From NCBI GenBank assembly GCA_947623455.1, contig OX392532.1:27998792-28062791 (forward strand): DNA of 64,000 nucleotides, written 5' to 3'. Both the position numbers and the translations under genes were made by a program. The notes below the pieces were generated by a model. That model saw only the letters and a list, made by a program, of their open reading frames with translations, was not told the DNA's origin and did not search any database. Shown here one piece after another: positions 25,811-39,075 of this stretch (position 1 is the first letter of the stretch; every line of letters begins with the position of its first letter). Source of the DNA: Mimachlamys varia. Lineage: Eukaryota > Mollusca > Bivalvia > Pectinida > Pectinidae.

Positions 25811-26304
25811 TTGTTCAATTTCAAGCAATACATCTGGTATCAACAGCATGAAAATTTCAAAAGATATTTACCTACAATATGATTACCCCTTAACGAAAGG
25901 GGGAAAAGCGGGGTTATTAGTTCTATGAATTAGCTTGTTTCATATTTTGCCCTCAGTTTTAATTGATTTTTTGTTCAGATTATGTTTTTGTTGACACTTC
26001 GGCTTTCTAATATTGATTTTGAGAAGTTCTAAAAAAGGAATAAACAAGTTCAAAATAATAACAAATAATGAAATATTTAACAGTCGGGTATGTGTGAAGC
26101 TGAAGCATTTTAACCAAATAGATTTTAAACTATATTTGACACCAGTAGTTAGTTTACTGAATGTACCAAGACCATTTCCTAGACTATTTAGTTAATGTTA
26201 GACGTAGAAACAGTTTTTTGAATTTTTTGACATCCCTATAAGAGAAAAACAATGACTATTAAAAGAATCAGTGTAATGGAACCACGGTTACAGAACTATT
26301 TAAT

Positions 26305-26311
26305 ATGTCTG
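26305..26311 (+). CDS. zinc-finger gene, 7-nt start exon
   Basis: ATGTCTG is followed directly by a GTAAGC donor at 26312. Joining its one leftover base to the acceptor after 26433 enters exon 2 in frame and adds six residues (MSEIGE) before the first methionine of the long exon. A possible acceptor (TTACAG, ending 26292) just upstream would make this a 19-nt micro-exon. Alternatively, translation starts at 26445, which also has a good Kozak context (purine at -3, G at +4). Confidence 0.6.
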
Positions 26312-29300
26312 GTAAGCATAGTTATACAAATTTTAGAAGACATTTGATTTCAGTGTATGTGTATTATACCAAATTTACGATTGAAGGATTTTATATCATG
26401 TTTCATTCAAACTTACTTTTGTATTTTTTCCAGAAATTGGTGAAATGGATGTATCTGATGTTAGCGGTAGTGCTAGTGAGCCGATGAGTCAAGACACAGA
26501 TGTGGATTCAAAGCAAGATGAAGTTGATGGATCACCCCTATTAGGAGTAACAGATGGCATTTCTGAAACCACTATCGGTGCAGCAGACCAATCTTCACAG
26601 CCTTCGAGTCCTTCAACGTCACTGTCCAATCAAACCTCAAGTAAGGTAGAAAATCCTGATGTTTCGAATGCAATAAAACCAAATGAAAGCATTTTAAGAT
26701 CTGATCCTACAAGCATATCAGAATGTGATGATGGAGAAACAGATCTTGTCATCGACCTTGAAGAAGGAAATGAGTTGACAGCTTGTGAAGAAAATCCAGA
26801 AGAGCCAGAAGCAGAAAATGATAATGAATTGAATAAAGAGCCTATTCAACCATCCCAAAGTGTTGGTGAAAACGTAGACCGATTGCCAGTAGAAAAAATG
26901 GATACAGATGAAAAAAACTCGAGTGAAGGTCAGGGGTCAGAATCTGAACCAGTCATTGAAGTAGTGAGTAAAGATATTGGGTTGGATTATTTTGAAAGAC
27001 TTGAAAATAGCTTACGCGAGTTGGAGAAACAAATGTCAAATTCGGGTAATACTGAAGTTCCAGACAAATCATCAGATTCTGAAAATGCTGCAGAAAGAAT
27101 TATGAATATTCCAGCACAAAATGGATTAGACAGCACAAAGGAGCCAAGCATTGTTAAAACCAATTCAGCTGAGAAAAACTCCAGTGCTGTGTCTGAAAAC
27201 ATAATGGAAGGTCCAAAAAATGATGTTGACAATGAAGATGTGATAGAAAAGGAAGAAGATAAAGTACTGGCTCCCTCTGAAGAGGACAATGTTGTGGCTC
27301 CATCTGACGAGTTAGACAAAGATGTTGAGTCAAAAAAGCAAGGAGATGGTATTACTGATTTTGAAAAGCCTACTATTAACCAGACTGAAAGTTCAAAGAA
27401 AGACCACGTCAAACTGTCTACAGCTAATGCAAATGACGAATGGTCAAAGATTGGAATGATGCGATGCGCGAATTGCTCTTTCACAACCGATCAGGAAGCA
27501 ATGCTCAACTCTCATACAGTCATATGCAGCAAACGTAAAGTTGTTAAAGGAGAAATCAATTTCAAGTACAAAGCTGATCGATATGGATGTGAAGCGTGCC
27601 TTTATACAACGAAGAGTGTGCGTAACTTTGAGGAGCATGTGGCTTTTCACCTTCTTGCTCAGCCCTATATCTGTTTGAAATGTGTAGCAACATTTGAGAG
27701 TAAAGCTTCAATAGAGACCCACGTCAGCACTAAACATTGTGATGAAGTTGTAAAATGTGGATTACGTGGATCAAAAAAGATAAGTCACATCATAGGGACA
27801 CTGCACAGGGAATCTAAATTCTCATTCGTCGGGAGAATGCTGGATAAGAAAATATGGAATATGTCAATGTCTACAACAAAGGATCAAAACACACTTGGCC
27901 ATTCAGGATCAATTCCCAACACTGCTCGTCAAAAGAGAACTGATCGACCTTCAATTCTTCAGAAGAAGGACCCCACAAAAATCAGCTCGACAAAGAGTGA
28001 TCCACTAATATTGGAACCATTAGAGAAAACAGAAAAATCTTTGTCCCAAACAACAACGGCTGCTAAACCAGTTGCAAGTCCTAAATCAGTGCCGAAGACC
28101 AACGTTACCACTACTTCGATACCAATAACTACCGCCACAACTTCTACAGGGGGTCTTAATGTTCCTTCTTTCATCCTTGTGCCAGTGACAATGGCACCAA
28201 AGCCAACTCCTCCAGTCATGCAACCAAGTAGACCATCTGGAATGGTGTCTATTTTGAGTCATTACAACTCGTCCTTCAACGCTCCTCGACAGCAAATGAT
28301 TGTAATGAACCAAGCGACTCCTGCACGTCCAGCAACTGCCTCTCAACGCTTTATGCTTGTTCCAACCTCAAGTACGCCAACAACAAAGATTGTTCATCCT
28401 TCAGCAAATATTTTCATTGGAAATCAGGCTCAAAAAATCAATCCGAATCAAACACAGACAACAGTGCAGCCACAATTAGTTGTGACATCCCAGCAGCTAC
28501 CAACTGTTTCTGGTAAAGTTCCCTCTCAGTTACAGATGTCATCTTCGAATTCTGCTTCAACGAGTCAATGTATATCGATACAGTACAATGAAGCAGAAAA
28601 GTCTAACGCTTCATCGATTGAAAATCCAGGGAAAGATTTGAATACTGAAGACAAGATTGCTTCTACTGTGATTGATTTAACTGAAGGGAGCGCACAAAAC
28701 TCCAGTAAGATTTCTTTCCGCAAGGCAGGTTCTTCTTATGCCTGTAATTATTGTAAAGTTACAGCTGACACCGAGGAAGGCTTCAGTCGACATATTTGGA
28801 GGCATTTACATACCCTGCAGCCCATCTGTAAAAACTGTCCGAACGATGCCTCAGCCGATGACTTTGCAAAATGTGCCCTAGTCGTTCAAGTCATGAAAGG
28901 GTTGATCAATGCCACAGATGCAGGGAATGACAAAGTAAAAGACAGTATCATTGAAGTTGTGTCTGACGATGAAGATGCTGCTGAACCAGTCAGTAGTACT
29001 GAGGGTCATATGGAAGCATCGGTAAACCAGGAAAAAACTAACACCAATGTCGAGGAAGACAATGGTATGCAGATCAAGATAGCATCAACATACAGTCTTA
29101 GTGAATCATCGAAATCACAGGAAGATGCAAGTCCTGAAGAAGAGTTGGAATCTGTTATGTCAACAGAAGAAATAATGGAAGAGGTCATCTCACCATCCAC
29201 CTTGAAAAAGAAAGATTCTGGAAATATTTTTGAAAAGCTACAAGGATCTATAAACAATGTAATCGAACAGACGTATGTAAACCAACAGGACAACATAGAA

Positions 29301-32300
29301 AGCCCACATTCTTCTGACCTACAAAAAGAGGATTCTTCCGTTGAAATTTCAAATGGAAATGGAAGCAAATCTCCTACGGCAACAGTAAGTTCTGATGGAT
29401 TAACAGGAGCATCAAGTACTGAAACAATGTCGGTATTAGCTGACAGTAACAAAGGAACCCCACCACCTAAGGAGTCAACCACCAAAACAACTTCTGAATC
29501 TAATACTCCTAAATTTTCTTGTAACGGAAGTTTCTATGTATGCGGCTTCACAGATTGCCGCTTTGCTTGCATTACCTCTGCAGAATATAGGGAACATTTG
29601 ATGTGTTGGCACTCGGATGCTGAGGAATATAAATGTGCACATTGTGGACACAGGAGCTTAACAGAAGATTGTCATTTACGACACATGCTTACACACTCCA
29701 AAGCGTCATCTTTCATCCTGTATATGTGTAGTCATCCAGCTTGTCTGTATGGAACCAATGTGGTTGATTTGTTTCGGGACCACTGGAAAAAGTTTCACCC
29801 AAACACAAAACAGTTCAAATGTCGATCGTGTAAAATGCTGTTCCCTTCCGCAGATGATCTTATTACTCATATACAGGCGAACATATTGAAATTCGTCACC
29901 TGTCCACATTGTAGTGCTAAAGATAGCAACAGAAAGACAATTATTGCACATATCATTGAAGTTCACCCAGGGAAACCTCGGCAGATTACGGTTGCAAGCC
30001 AGCTTGTCTGCCAGGAAAGAGACAATAACGAATTTGCAGTTCCAGTTCCTGGGATCCCCGATAAGCCAACAGACGTTCAACCATGGCCATCTGTGTACAT
30101 GGACTCGGCGAATGACGACGATGATGGATATGCAGATTCACCTGAGCAAAATAACTCTAATGATGATACAGAAGTGGATGATGAACAACCGGATCACATT
30201 CAGTCGGACTTGTCTAAGGCTAAAGGGTCCCTAACAAAAATTGCTGCTGAAGGCGATATGCGTGATGCTGTGAAAGTAATGGCACTGAATAAGTCGAAGT
30301 TGAAGTCCCTAAGTGCTGAGATTATTCGTTGCCCTGAATGCTCATATCTCGCGTCAGGAAGAGGTCTACTACGTAAGCATCTATTTCTTCATAAAAAGGG
30401 CAAAGACGAACGTAAACGGCGTTTCTCCTGTCCCTGCTGTCCTGCAGCCATGGACAAACTTAGCAAGCTGTCATGTCATATGAACCTGCACGAAGGACAA
30501 CATAAGGTGAAGGTCTACTTCTGCACATTATGCGCATTCAAGACGAACGTAAAAGAATTTCTCAGTACACACATGGGTAAATCACATAACTGCGAGATAA
30601 CCAAAGGAATCAATTTCATAACTAAAGTTCTGAAAGTGTCGGTTTCGGCTTTTTTCTGTAGCAAATGCATGTTTGGAACGCGGGATCAAGAAGTTTTTAG
30701 ACAGCATGAACTTGGACACAACGACGATGAAGATACTGCTGCGATAGCACATGTAGACCACCAGGGAACATCTTACCCTTCAACATCTTCAACGTCCGTA
30801 GCAAAACCTCTCACAAAGAAATCGGCGACTGTTAGAAATACATTCGTTGATGACGCTAATGAAGACGAATTGCTTTCGGTAAACCCTGGCTCGAAGAAGA
30901 GATTCTGCTGTAAACTATGTGGGAAATATTGTTCTCGTTTACCGGCACTAAAGGCTCACATGTCATTACACGTACTTGATGCAGATCTAGAGGTCATGGT
31001 ATTCAAGTGCCACTACTGTGCATATTCATCAACATATAAGTCATTTGTGAGCAGACATTGCGAAGACAAGCATCCGGGGAAAATTATTCGAGTAAAACGC
31101 AGAGTAGATATTGTATCGGCGGCTGGCGAATATATTCCACCACACGGACAGGAATGGCCAGAATCTCCTGAAGAAATGGACGATCCTGAAGATGTGGACG
31201 TTTCTGACATGTCAATTGATTCCCACCATTGTGACATTTGTCCATACAGTTGTGGAGACGCTGCAGAACTACTTCGTCATAAGACCTCTCAACATGCCTC
31301 AAAGGGAACACAGAAAACGTTTATTGTCCCGTGCGGAAACGTGTTCAAATCACCAGTAGAGTGTACAGAGTGCTCTTTTAGCACAACGAGGAGGATTGAA
31401 TTACTTCGGCACCTGAAGACCCATCCTGCATTGTGTCCAACATACGAGTCATTTTCGAAGTCGCCACCTAAAGAGCAAAGGGAATTGCTGAAAGTTGCTA
31501 TCGGCAAAAAGACCACCACATCACACTTGTATGAGCAATATTCCGAATCTCCATCACCAGACCCTGATAGTGAGCATACACCTAGTCCTCATATGGAAGA
31601 CAAGAAACCCACATTAGCAGAGGATGGTAGCCTAGTTCAGGAGGAAGTGCAGAAACCAAAAACGAAAACGCCATTGTATTTCCTTGGAGGCGATCTGCTC
31701 CATTTGAAGTTGAGGCCGTGCTTCATTCAAGAGGAATCCAATTCTGAATTCACATGTAAACTTTGTCAAGACACATTTTCTGGACGATATGTTCTACACA
31801 AGCATATACTTCAACACATGGATGTGTCGTTCTACAAATGTGCGTACTGTAGCCATGGTACACTGGAATCCCCATCTATGGTAGTTCATATACAAAAGAT
31901 CCATCGGAAACCAATACAGCATGTCCAGATGGACGTTACTGACCTCGAAAGTAAAATCAACAAGGCTATTCATAGCATCAAGGAGGAAGAGTACTTCATC
32001 AAAATGCAAGAAGGCGAAAGTATTAAGTCCCAAACAGAAGGTAGAGACGACGACTCGGGGGATAGTTTTCAATCATCTTCTGAAACCCCCTTCCGTTCAC
32101 CTTTTAAGGTGAAAGTACCCCCTTTGACTATCAAGACATCGCCATCGTATGACATTGTGAAGAAGAAATCTGCCTCGACAGCGAAGAAGTCGACTACAAG
32201 CAAACCAAAGATAGGTTTAGTTAATAAGCCTGTACAGAAAACATCTTTGTATAAACCACCTATAGAAGATAACCCAAACATACAGAGAATGGGAGATATC

Positions 32301-35300
32301 TACAAATGCAAAATATGTAGTTATACTAGTACATCGCGGGCTACAGTGCTTAACCACTTAACAATTCATTCAGGATTCCGAAGGTTTGGATGCCCTTTTT
32401 GTCCATACCGCTCACACTGGCGACACGATTGTCTGAAACATATCAGGACGCATCACCCAGGAAAACAAGGCCAGCCAACCATGGACGAGCCTCCTGCCAA
32501 TATTGATACTAGTCTTACCCTCAAGCCCGAGAAAGGTTCTGTGAGTCAACCAGTACCGAAGACACCAAAATTACCACCTCAGCCAAAACAACCACCCGTA
32601 GCACTTGAAAGTCAGCGATCAACTGAAAGTGAAACTGATCAAGACAATACTCCTGAATATAGACATGTTTTTAAATGCCTTGTCTGTGACACTAAATTCA
32701 AAAGTATTTGGTCTATACAGAAACATTTTTCAAAGGAATGCTCTCAACCGATGTTGGGGTGTTCAACATGCAAATTCAAAGATTTGGAACCAGGAAATGT
32801 CAAACTTCACATCGAAAGTAAGCATCCAGGAAGTGAAATGTCCAGAATAATTACTTTGAAAAGGGAAGCGAAAATGAGAAAATACACCATTCCAACATTT
32901 AGGAAACAGGATTCTAAAGAAAGTGTTGAAAGTACTTCCGTAAAGAGTATACAGTCAGATAGTGCGGACCAAGAGCAGGCAACCACTCTGACAAATGATC
33001 TGGAGTCAACCACCCGAAGTCCATATTCAAAGTTAAAATCGCCAACTGTATCTTCTGGCAACTTGTCCATATTGATTAAACGAATAGGAAACCGGTATAT
33101 GTGCAAGGAATGTGGATTCACCAACCCGATCAAACGTGCTCTCATGCGACACGTCAAAAAGCACAGTAATGCACGTCCGTTCGGTTGTACATATTGTGAT
33201 TATCGGTCGAACAATGAATGCAACACGAAAAGACATATGCGAAGAAGACATATCGGGAAACCTGTCATTGTGAAAAGATTGGATCCTTCACAGTGGTATT
33301 CACCGATTGCAAGCGACCTGAAATACAGTCGCAAACCTTTCTCGGCACATTCAACCCAAGCAATTGAATCATCGACCTCCTCTCAAGACGAAAATGAGGG
33401 CGATGCTACAGAAACGGATGAAAAGCTGGAAAATGATATCAAAACAAAGGCTCGCGTGGAACTAAGATACTTCTGGAAATGTCTTGAATGTGGCAACAAA
33501 AGTCACTCTGTTTCAAATGCGTACAGACATCTGAAAAAAGGAACTTGTACGAAAACTCTGTATGGATGTTCTGGATGCAAATTGAAAAACACCGATAGAA
33601 AAGCAGTAGAGTTTCATCTTACCGAAAAGCATCTGAACAAAAATGTTCAAATTACCATATGCCCAAATACAGCCAAGATTCGGAAATACCACATCCCAAT
33701 CAAAATTGGAGGATATGAGAAAAAACCAGAGGCAAGCACTTCCATGTTTGACGACACCAGCAATAGCGCGACAAGTACTTCAAGTAATACTCAAACTCAA
33801 ACAAAAGGGGACGAAGACTGTTCAAAACAGAATGGCGAAAAATCTCAAGTTGTGTTTTGTACTGTTTGCAATTTAAAAGCTTCAAACGCAAAAATATTCC
33901 AAAGTCATATGGAATCCGAGCACACAGGGATGCTCATGGTATGCAAACACTGTACCATCTTCAGAACCCTGTTCGTGTCGAAAATACAGCAGCATACATG
34001 GGATAGCCATCCTGACATGCCGTTGAAGTTTTACTTGAGGACCAAAAAGGGCATACCTGACGAAGAGAAGAGACCCTCAGAAAGATACACGTGTGCCAAA
34101 TGTGATTATATTGGGAAGCGGTCGTCCGTCCGGCAACATCTGTATTGTCATTTTGAATACAAGCCCTATAAGTGTGGTCATTGTGGTTACCAAACAAAAA
34201 AGAACGACGGAGTACGGCGTCACATCGAGAAGCAACATATAGGTAAACCTATGAAGATTTTATTCAAAAGAAATGCAGCACAGGAACAGGAGATCGAGAT
34301 GTTACTGGATTCAAACTCTCCGGTAAAACTGTCGTACCAGAAATCTCACGCAGCCAGATTGGCCAAAGAAAGTTTATCACCTGAAAAATCAGCTGTAAAA
34401 TCAGCACCGTTACCAGTTATCAAAAAGAACTATCCGAGTTTAGCGAACATGAAAAATGTTGACAAGGAGGATTACATTCCTAGTAAGATGTACAAACCGA
34501 CTTTCAACAACAAGGCTGGAAAGCCCGGTTTCACCTGCCTGCTGTGTCCATACAACACCTTCATGCAGAATACAATGATTTCCCACGTGTATCATCACAT
34601 GGACTCCATCTACAGATGTCCTTACTGTTCGAACCACGGCTATCCTAGGTATGTAATGATATTCGGTTGGAACCTCATTGATTAAGATAAAAAAACTCTT
34701 TCAGTCGAAATTTATTCAATTTAGTCAATAACAAAGCATTTAAGTTATATTTTTCCGTCTCTTTATAACGATTAATTTCGGTTCAGTTACATTATATATC
34801 GATGCAGAGCTAAGCTTCGAATTTCGTCCGTATGTCAGTCGATCAGTGAACTAATGTATGGCATTTATTTAAGTCGTTCAGTTATAGTTGCCAATATTTA
34901 TGAGTGAGCATCTCATGAGATAAAAATGTTTGTGTACTTAATCATGTATCGTGCCCTACTATACAGCACTAAGCCATTTGCCTGGTTTGGTTCGGAAGTT
35001 CTTTTTTTCTTAATGTAGAGAACTTTAGAATTTGGATGACTTGTTTACACGTTTCCCCTTTTCATAATTACAGAAGCAGAGTGACGACACATATTAGGAA
35101 GCAACATCCAGGCAAACCAGTGTATGTGATTGACGACAGGCAAAATAAAGGAGGGTCAGCCAATGCGATGGCCTCGTCGACGATCACGTCTGCAGATGTG
35201 TCTGAGCCTTCTGAAAAACGAAGAAAGATTTATAACTCCGACGAGTCGGAGGAAGAGTCATACACAGAAAGTTTTTCAGGTATGTTGATGATAACTTGGT

Positions 35301-37419
35301 CGTCAATCGTTCCCTTTCTTGGGGAGAGAAATACCTACGCAAAAACTTCCTTCAAACTTATCTTCAAAATATGCCGTTTTATGAAATTAATCCATTATTG
35401 TAGAAAATTGGCAAGTATTGATTAGTTGCCTTAAATGTGATCAGTTTTAAAAAGTGTGAGTAAAATTCACCCTGTTGGCCTTGAAAGACTTGCAGGTAAC
35501 TATCACTTGATGTTATTGCAACGTTGATATAAAACCGTGTACAGCATTTCATTTTTAATGGAAATATGTAGATGATAACGAATAAGTCTGAATTTGTCGC
35601 ACAAAATTGAAATACAGCATTAATTATTATCTGAGTTTGCCATGGAATCATTTCAAGAATACAGTTCATTCGCAGAACTAACCCAATTTTGTCTGCTTAA
35701 AGGTGAACGTGATACATACTTTCAACCTATAAAATTTAGCAATCTATACACATGCCAATCATGAATTAGGCTGCATAATGTTTAACTTCTACTTTTGATA
35801 ACAAAGACAAGAGTGAATAAACTAAAAATCTTCTATTTTCAACGATTGAATATTGAAGGAATAGTAGGCTCCAGTGATAGTTGAGTCAGTCAGCGCTTCT
35901 AATTTACCTGGAATTTGTAAAAAGTATTACAGGACAAGTAGTATCTGCTGATCTGATTAAAACCAATACAATGAGAAAGCATGGTAGTTTTGATATATTC
36001 GATATGTCATCGACAGTTTACATTGCATGTGATAATTAGGAATGTATTATCGGGCAAAACTTGTCACTAAAGTATGTTCAACTTTTTCGACTCTAGAACA
36101 TGCATCAGGTATCAAGATTATAATTTTGTTGAAAGATAGTTTGACATATATTGACGACATTTGTTTTGTTTGTTGTTACAGACAGCGTTAAAGAGGAGAC
36201 GGGAATAATCCAGTATTCCTGCCACATGTGTAGCTACTCGAGCGAGAGCCTCTACCACTACAGACAACACCTTGCTGGGCACGGGGGCTTCAAATGGTTG
36301 ACGGCCGGTACACAATTGGAGTCTCGTCTGAAGTGTGGATATTGCTCATATTTGGCATCTGGTGACAAGGACTTCAACTCGCACATGGAGAAACATCTTG
36401 CTACACGACCTTTCAGCTGCCCATATTGCGACTTCTCCCAATACACACAGGGGAAGGTAAAGACCCATGTGGCATATTCCCATCCAGATAAACCAATGGA
36501 AGTCTCCAGGGAATCCGGCAGTAGCTGTTTAATTGATGACACTCTGCAACTAGACTCTGTTACGCTAGTGCGCATGGATCCCACAGTAAAGCTTGTAGAC
36601 TTCCTGTCATTGGGCGCGCCAGAGTACGAAAAGATCTTACTTAATGCTAATGTATCTGTTGTTGACCTTGACAACTTATCAGACGATCGGTTTTCTGAAG
36701 TAGCAAGCAATCTTGGTGTTTCCTTGATGGAGAACGAGTATCAAGTGAAGAAGGAGAGTGAGGATCAAGACTACGATAAAAGTATAGAACAGTATGATGA
36801 CTACGTCGTGAAGAAGGAACATGTTGATTGCGTTGTCCAAAAACCGGCAGTAGCAGCACACGAAGAAATGGATATTAGTACAATGGTGGCCACTGCAGAA
36901 AATAGCATCGACAGTCAGGATATTCCTCGAGAGCCTGAACAAGTTACTGATGATATAATGAACAATGTGCCGGAAGTCACTGAAAGCAATGACGAGCAGG
37001 AGAAAACAGAAGCTGCTAAAAAGGGCACGGAAAATGATTTCAGTGATGTAAGTGATGCTCCTTTGTCACAGGACGGTGACTCTGAAGACGTAGATACCGC
37101 AGACGACAGTTTATTAGAATTGGACTTTGAAAGTTTAAGTCAAGAATCTGCTGACGCCAAGTCCTTGCCGGAATCATCAATTAATGAGAACATTTTGCTT
37201 GAGTCCGCGATTGACACAGAAGAAGAAGCTACTGTACAATATGAGTCAACTATGGAAGAGGAGGACGAATTGAATGATCAAGAACAAGAACCACCAATGG
37301 ACAAAACGGACGAGGAAATGGATAATATGACGACTGAAGAGGAAGAACCTAGCGAGCTTGATACTAGCAGTGAACCGGTTTGGGCATCACAAGGATTTCA
37401 GGTTATTGATGAAGTATAA
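26305..37419 (+). CDS. giant multi-C2H2 zinc-finger protein, four coding exons
   Basis: The model joins 26305-26311, 26434-34648, 35074-35279 and 36182-37419. All junctions use GT-AG introns and preserve one frame, and the sum is 9,666 nt, giving 3,221 residues plus TAA. I count about 36 C2H2-type fingers. An acidic, Ser/Thr-rich N-terminus (1-340) precedes fingers at roughly 345-442, 771-800, 1037-1182, 1302-1432, 1492-1668 and 1775-2910, and an acidic tail follows. From about 1490 on, fingers come as two-finger modules, the second usually ending H-P/I-G-K. SUMO-interaction-like motifs occur near 107, 175, 748 and 841. The family role is nuclear DNA or RNA binding; the likely role here is transcription control. 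Architecture resembles large vertebrate ZNFs such as ZNF462, but orthology is not established. Confidence 0.85.
26434..34648 (+). CDS. zinc-finger gene, 8.2-kb main exon
   Basis: The exon is preceded by a textbook acceptor (GTATTTTTTCCAG, ending 26433) and ends at CCTAG|GTATGT. The frame stays open past the donor to a stop at 34683-34685, which is intronic read-through. It carries about 32 fingers plus the first half of one completed in the next exon. The linkers are rich in Ser, Glu and Asp. A Thr/Pro/Gln-rich stretch (about 520-740) lies between the first fingers and the finger near 771. An exon of more than 8 kb is long for a spliced gene and suggests growth by internal duplication of finger pairs. 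Confidence 0.9.
35074..35279 (+). CDS. zinc-finger gene, exon 3
   Basis: The acceptor TTTTCATAATTACAG ends at 35073 and the donor TTTTTCAG|GTATGT starts at 35280. The exon completes the split finger begun in exon 2: the two cysteines are in exon 2, and the histidines, followed by HPGKP, are here. It then runs into a Ser/Glu-rich linker with a basic KRRK patch that could be a nuclear localisation signal. A second splice inside a finger module supports the junction strongly. Confidence 0.85.
36182..37419 (+). CDS. zinc-finger gene, last exon: three fingers and acidic tail
   Basis: A T/G-rich tract ending in TTACAG (36181) is the acceptor. The exon has three C2H2 fingers (CHMC, CGYC, CPYC), the last followed by HPDKP. 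Then come about 310 residues dominated by Glu, Asp and Ser. Two VKKE segments and one SVKEE fit the SUMO acceptor consensus (hydrophobic-K-x-E). The TAA stop is at 37417-37419. Confidence 0.85.
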
Positions 37420-38903
37420 ATAAGACGGTGGGACAACATTAGTCAAGAACAGTTGGAAATGAATGTGAAGTATCTTCAGTGTGAACACACAATTCAGCTT
37501 CAATATGTAAACAGAAATTATTAGCTTCATTTTTAGAAGACTGATGTTCTGTCTGGAATTTTGTCAATGATCGATTCAGTTATGAATTCAAATTTGGTAC
37601 GATGTGTTCAGGATGACACGGGTTCAAAAGTACAGTATTGGCAAAAATTGTCTGGAGTAGCAGAATATGATAATGTTATGTCTGAGATTTTTCCAAGAAA
37701 CAGCGTTACAATATACTAGTCGATTATAACTATAGCGGGATACTTTCTCATTGAAAGGCGTATAAGATGACTTCATGTTTTAAATGAAGACTTTTTTGAT
37801 TTGTCCGTATTCACGATCTCCGTATAGTTCCTCACACAGGCAGCCAGCCATCCCATCCCGTGTCATTGGAAAGAAACGAGATATGATAAGCGATGATGCT
37901 CTGCTGTCTGGTACGACAACATTTTGTATTGTGTGTTGACATTAAATCATTGAAGCTCTTTAATTCTAAGTTCATTACGTCGACAAAGGAAAAGTAAGAG
38001 GGTCATTATCCTACTGCTGATATGTAGATCATGTTGTATACAGCAATCAATTGATATTATGATGATCCTGACATTAGGGCACAACAATTGGAGATGTTAA
38101 CGAATGCATTCGTTAAATGTTGGAATATTTTCCACATGCCAATAGCATGAATGCGTAAATGTTGACAGAAACTATATTGAAAAACTTATGCTTTTTCTTG
38201 TGCTGATTGAATTTATATAAATGTGTATATGTAGTGGTAACGATAAGATGATAGAAAAACCATTTCACTGTTAAACATGTACTGTTTAGTCTCTTAAGCC
38301 AGCCGGTTAGTCCACAGTTGATTTAATGAAAGCACCCATATGCTGTCAACGTACAAATTTCAGCATTATTCAAAGTTTACCGCTCAATATGCTTAATTGA
38401 CTGCGCTTATTGGAGTTTCAATATTTAGTATTTGTATATAGTTGAAGTATGTCAATTCACCAAAGCGCTAATAGTTTAAAATTCCGTAATTTGCTAAAAT
38501 TAAAACCCACTTAAAATAGTTTTACAGTACCGGGTATATTGTTTTACTACTGAAGCCCGAAATTCCCAAATGAAAAACATTATAGGGTTTCGTAATAAGA
38601 AAATGTATTTACCATGTGGACCATATAATTGAGGGTCAGTATTTAGTATTCGCGCCGTTACGTCAGATGCCAAATGTGTGTAAATCATGTTGATTTAAGA
38701 TTGCTTAATGTGTCAAATTAGACCACTGAAAGGTTGTAACCATAATTTGAATAACGTTTACAAATCATAACCATGACTTTCTACCTTCCACTTTCATTGC
38801 CAAATATGTCTTCTCGTTTATTGTATTTTGTGGTAAACGGTTGTCCAGAATAATAGTGCTTATTTAGCGAGGGAAATAGTTTTGTCCATTCCCTACAAAT
38901 ATA
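37420..38903 (+). other. probable 3'UTR and downstream flank
   Basis: No ORF is supported. ATTAAA at 37941-37946 is the nearest plausible poly(A) signal about 520 nt after the stop. The next canonical AATAAA I see is at 40372-40377, so a long alternative 3'UTR is possible. Confidence 0.35.
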
Positions 38904-39075
38904 CAATGTAACGGTTGCGTTTATATCGCCCAGATTCACTTTGCGGTGAAAATGATTTGTGATAGCATATTGTAAGTGTCAACCATGAACAATGTAACTG
39001 TTGCGTATTTATCGCCCAAATTCACTTTGCAGTGAAAATGATTTGTTATAGCATATCATAAGTGTCAACCATGAA
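38904..39075. repeat. 86-bp tandem duplication
   Basis: Two copies start at 38904 and 38990. They share CAATGTAAC, ATTCACTTTGC, GTGAAAATGATTTG and AAGTGTCAACCATGAA, with scattered substitutions. Confidence 0.85.
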
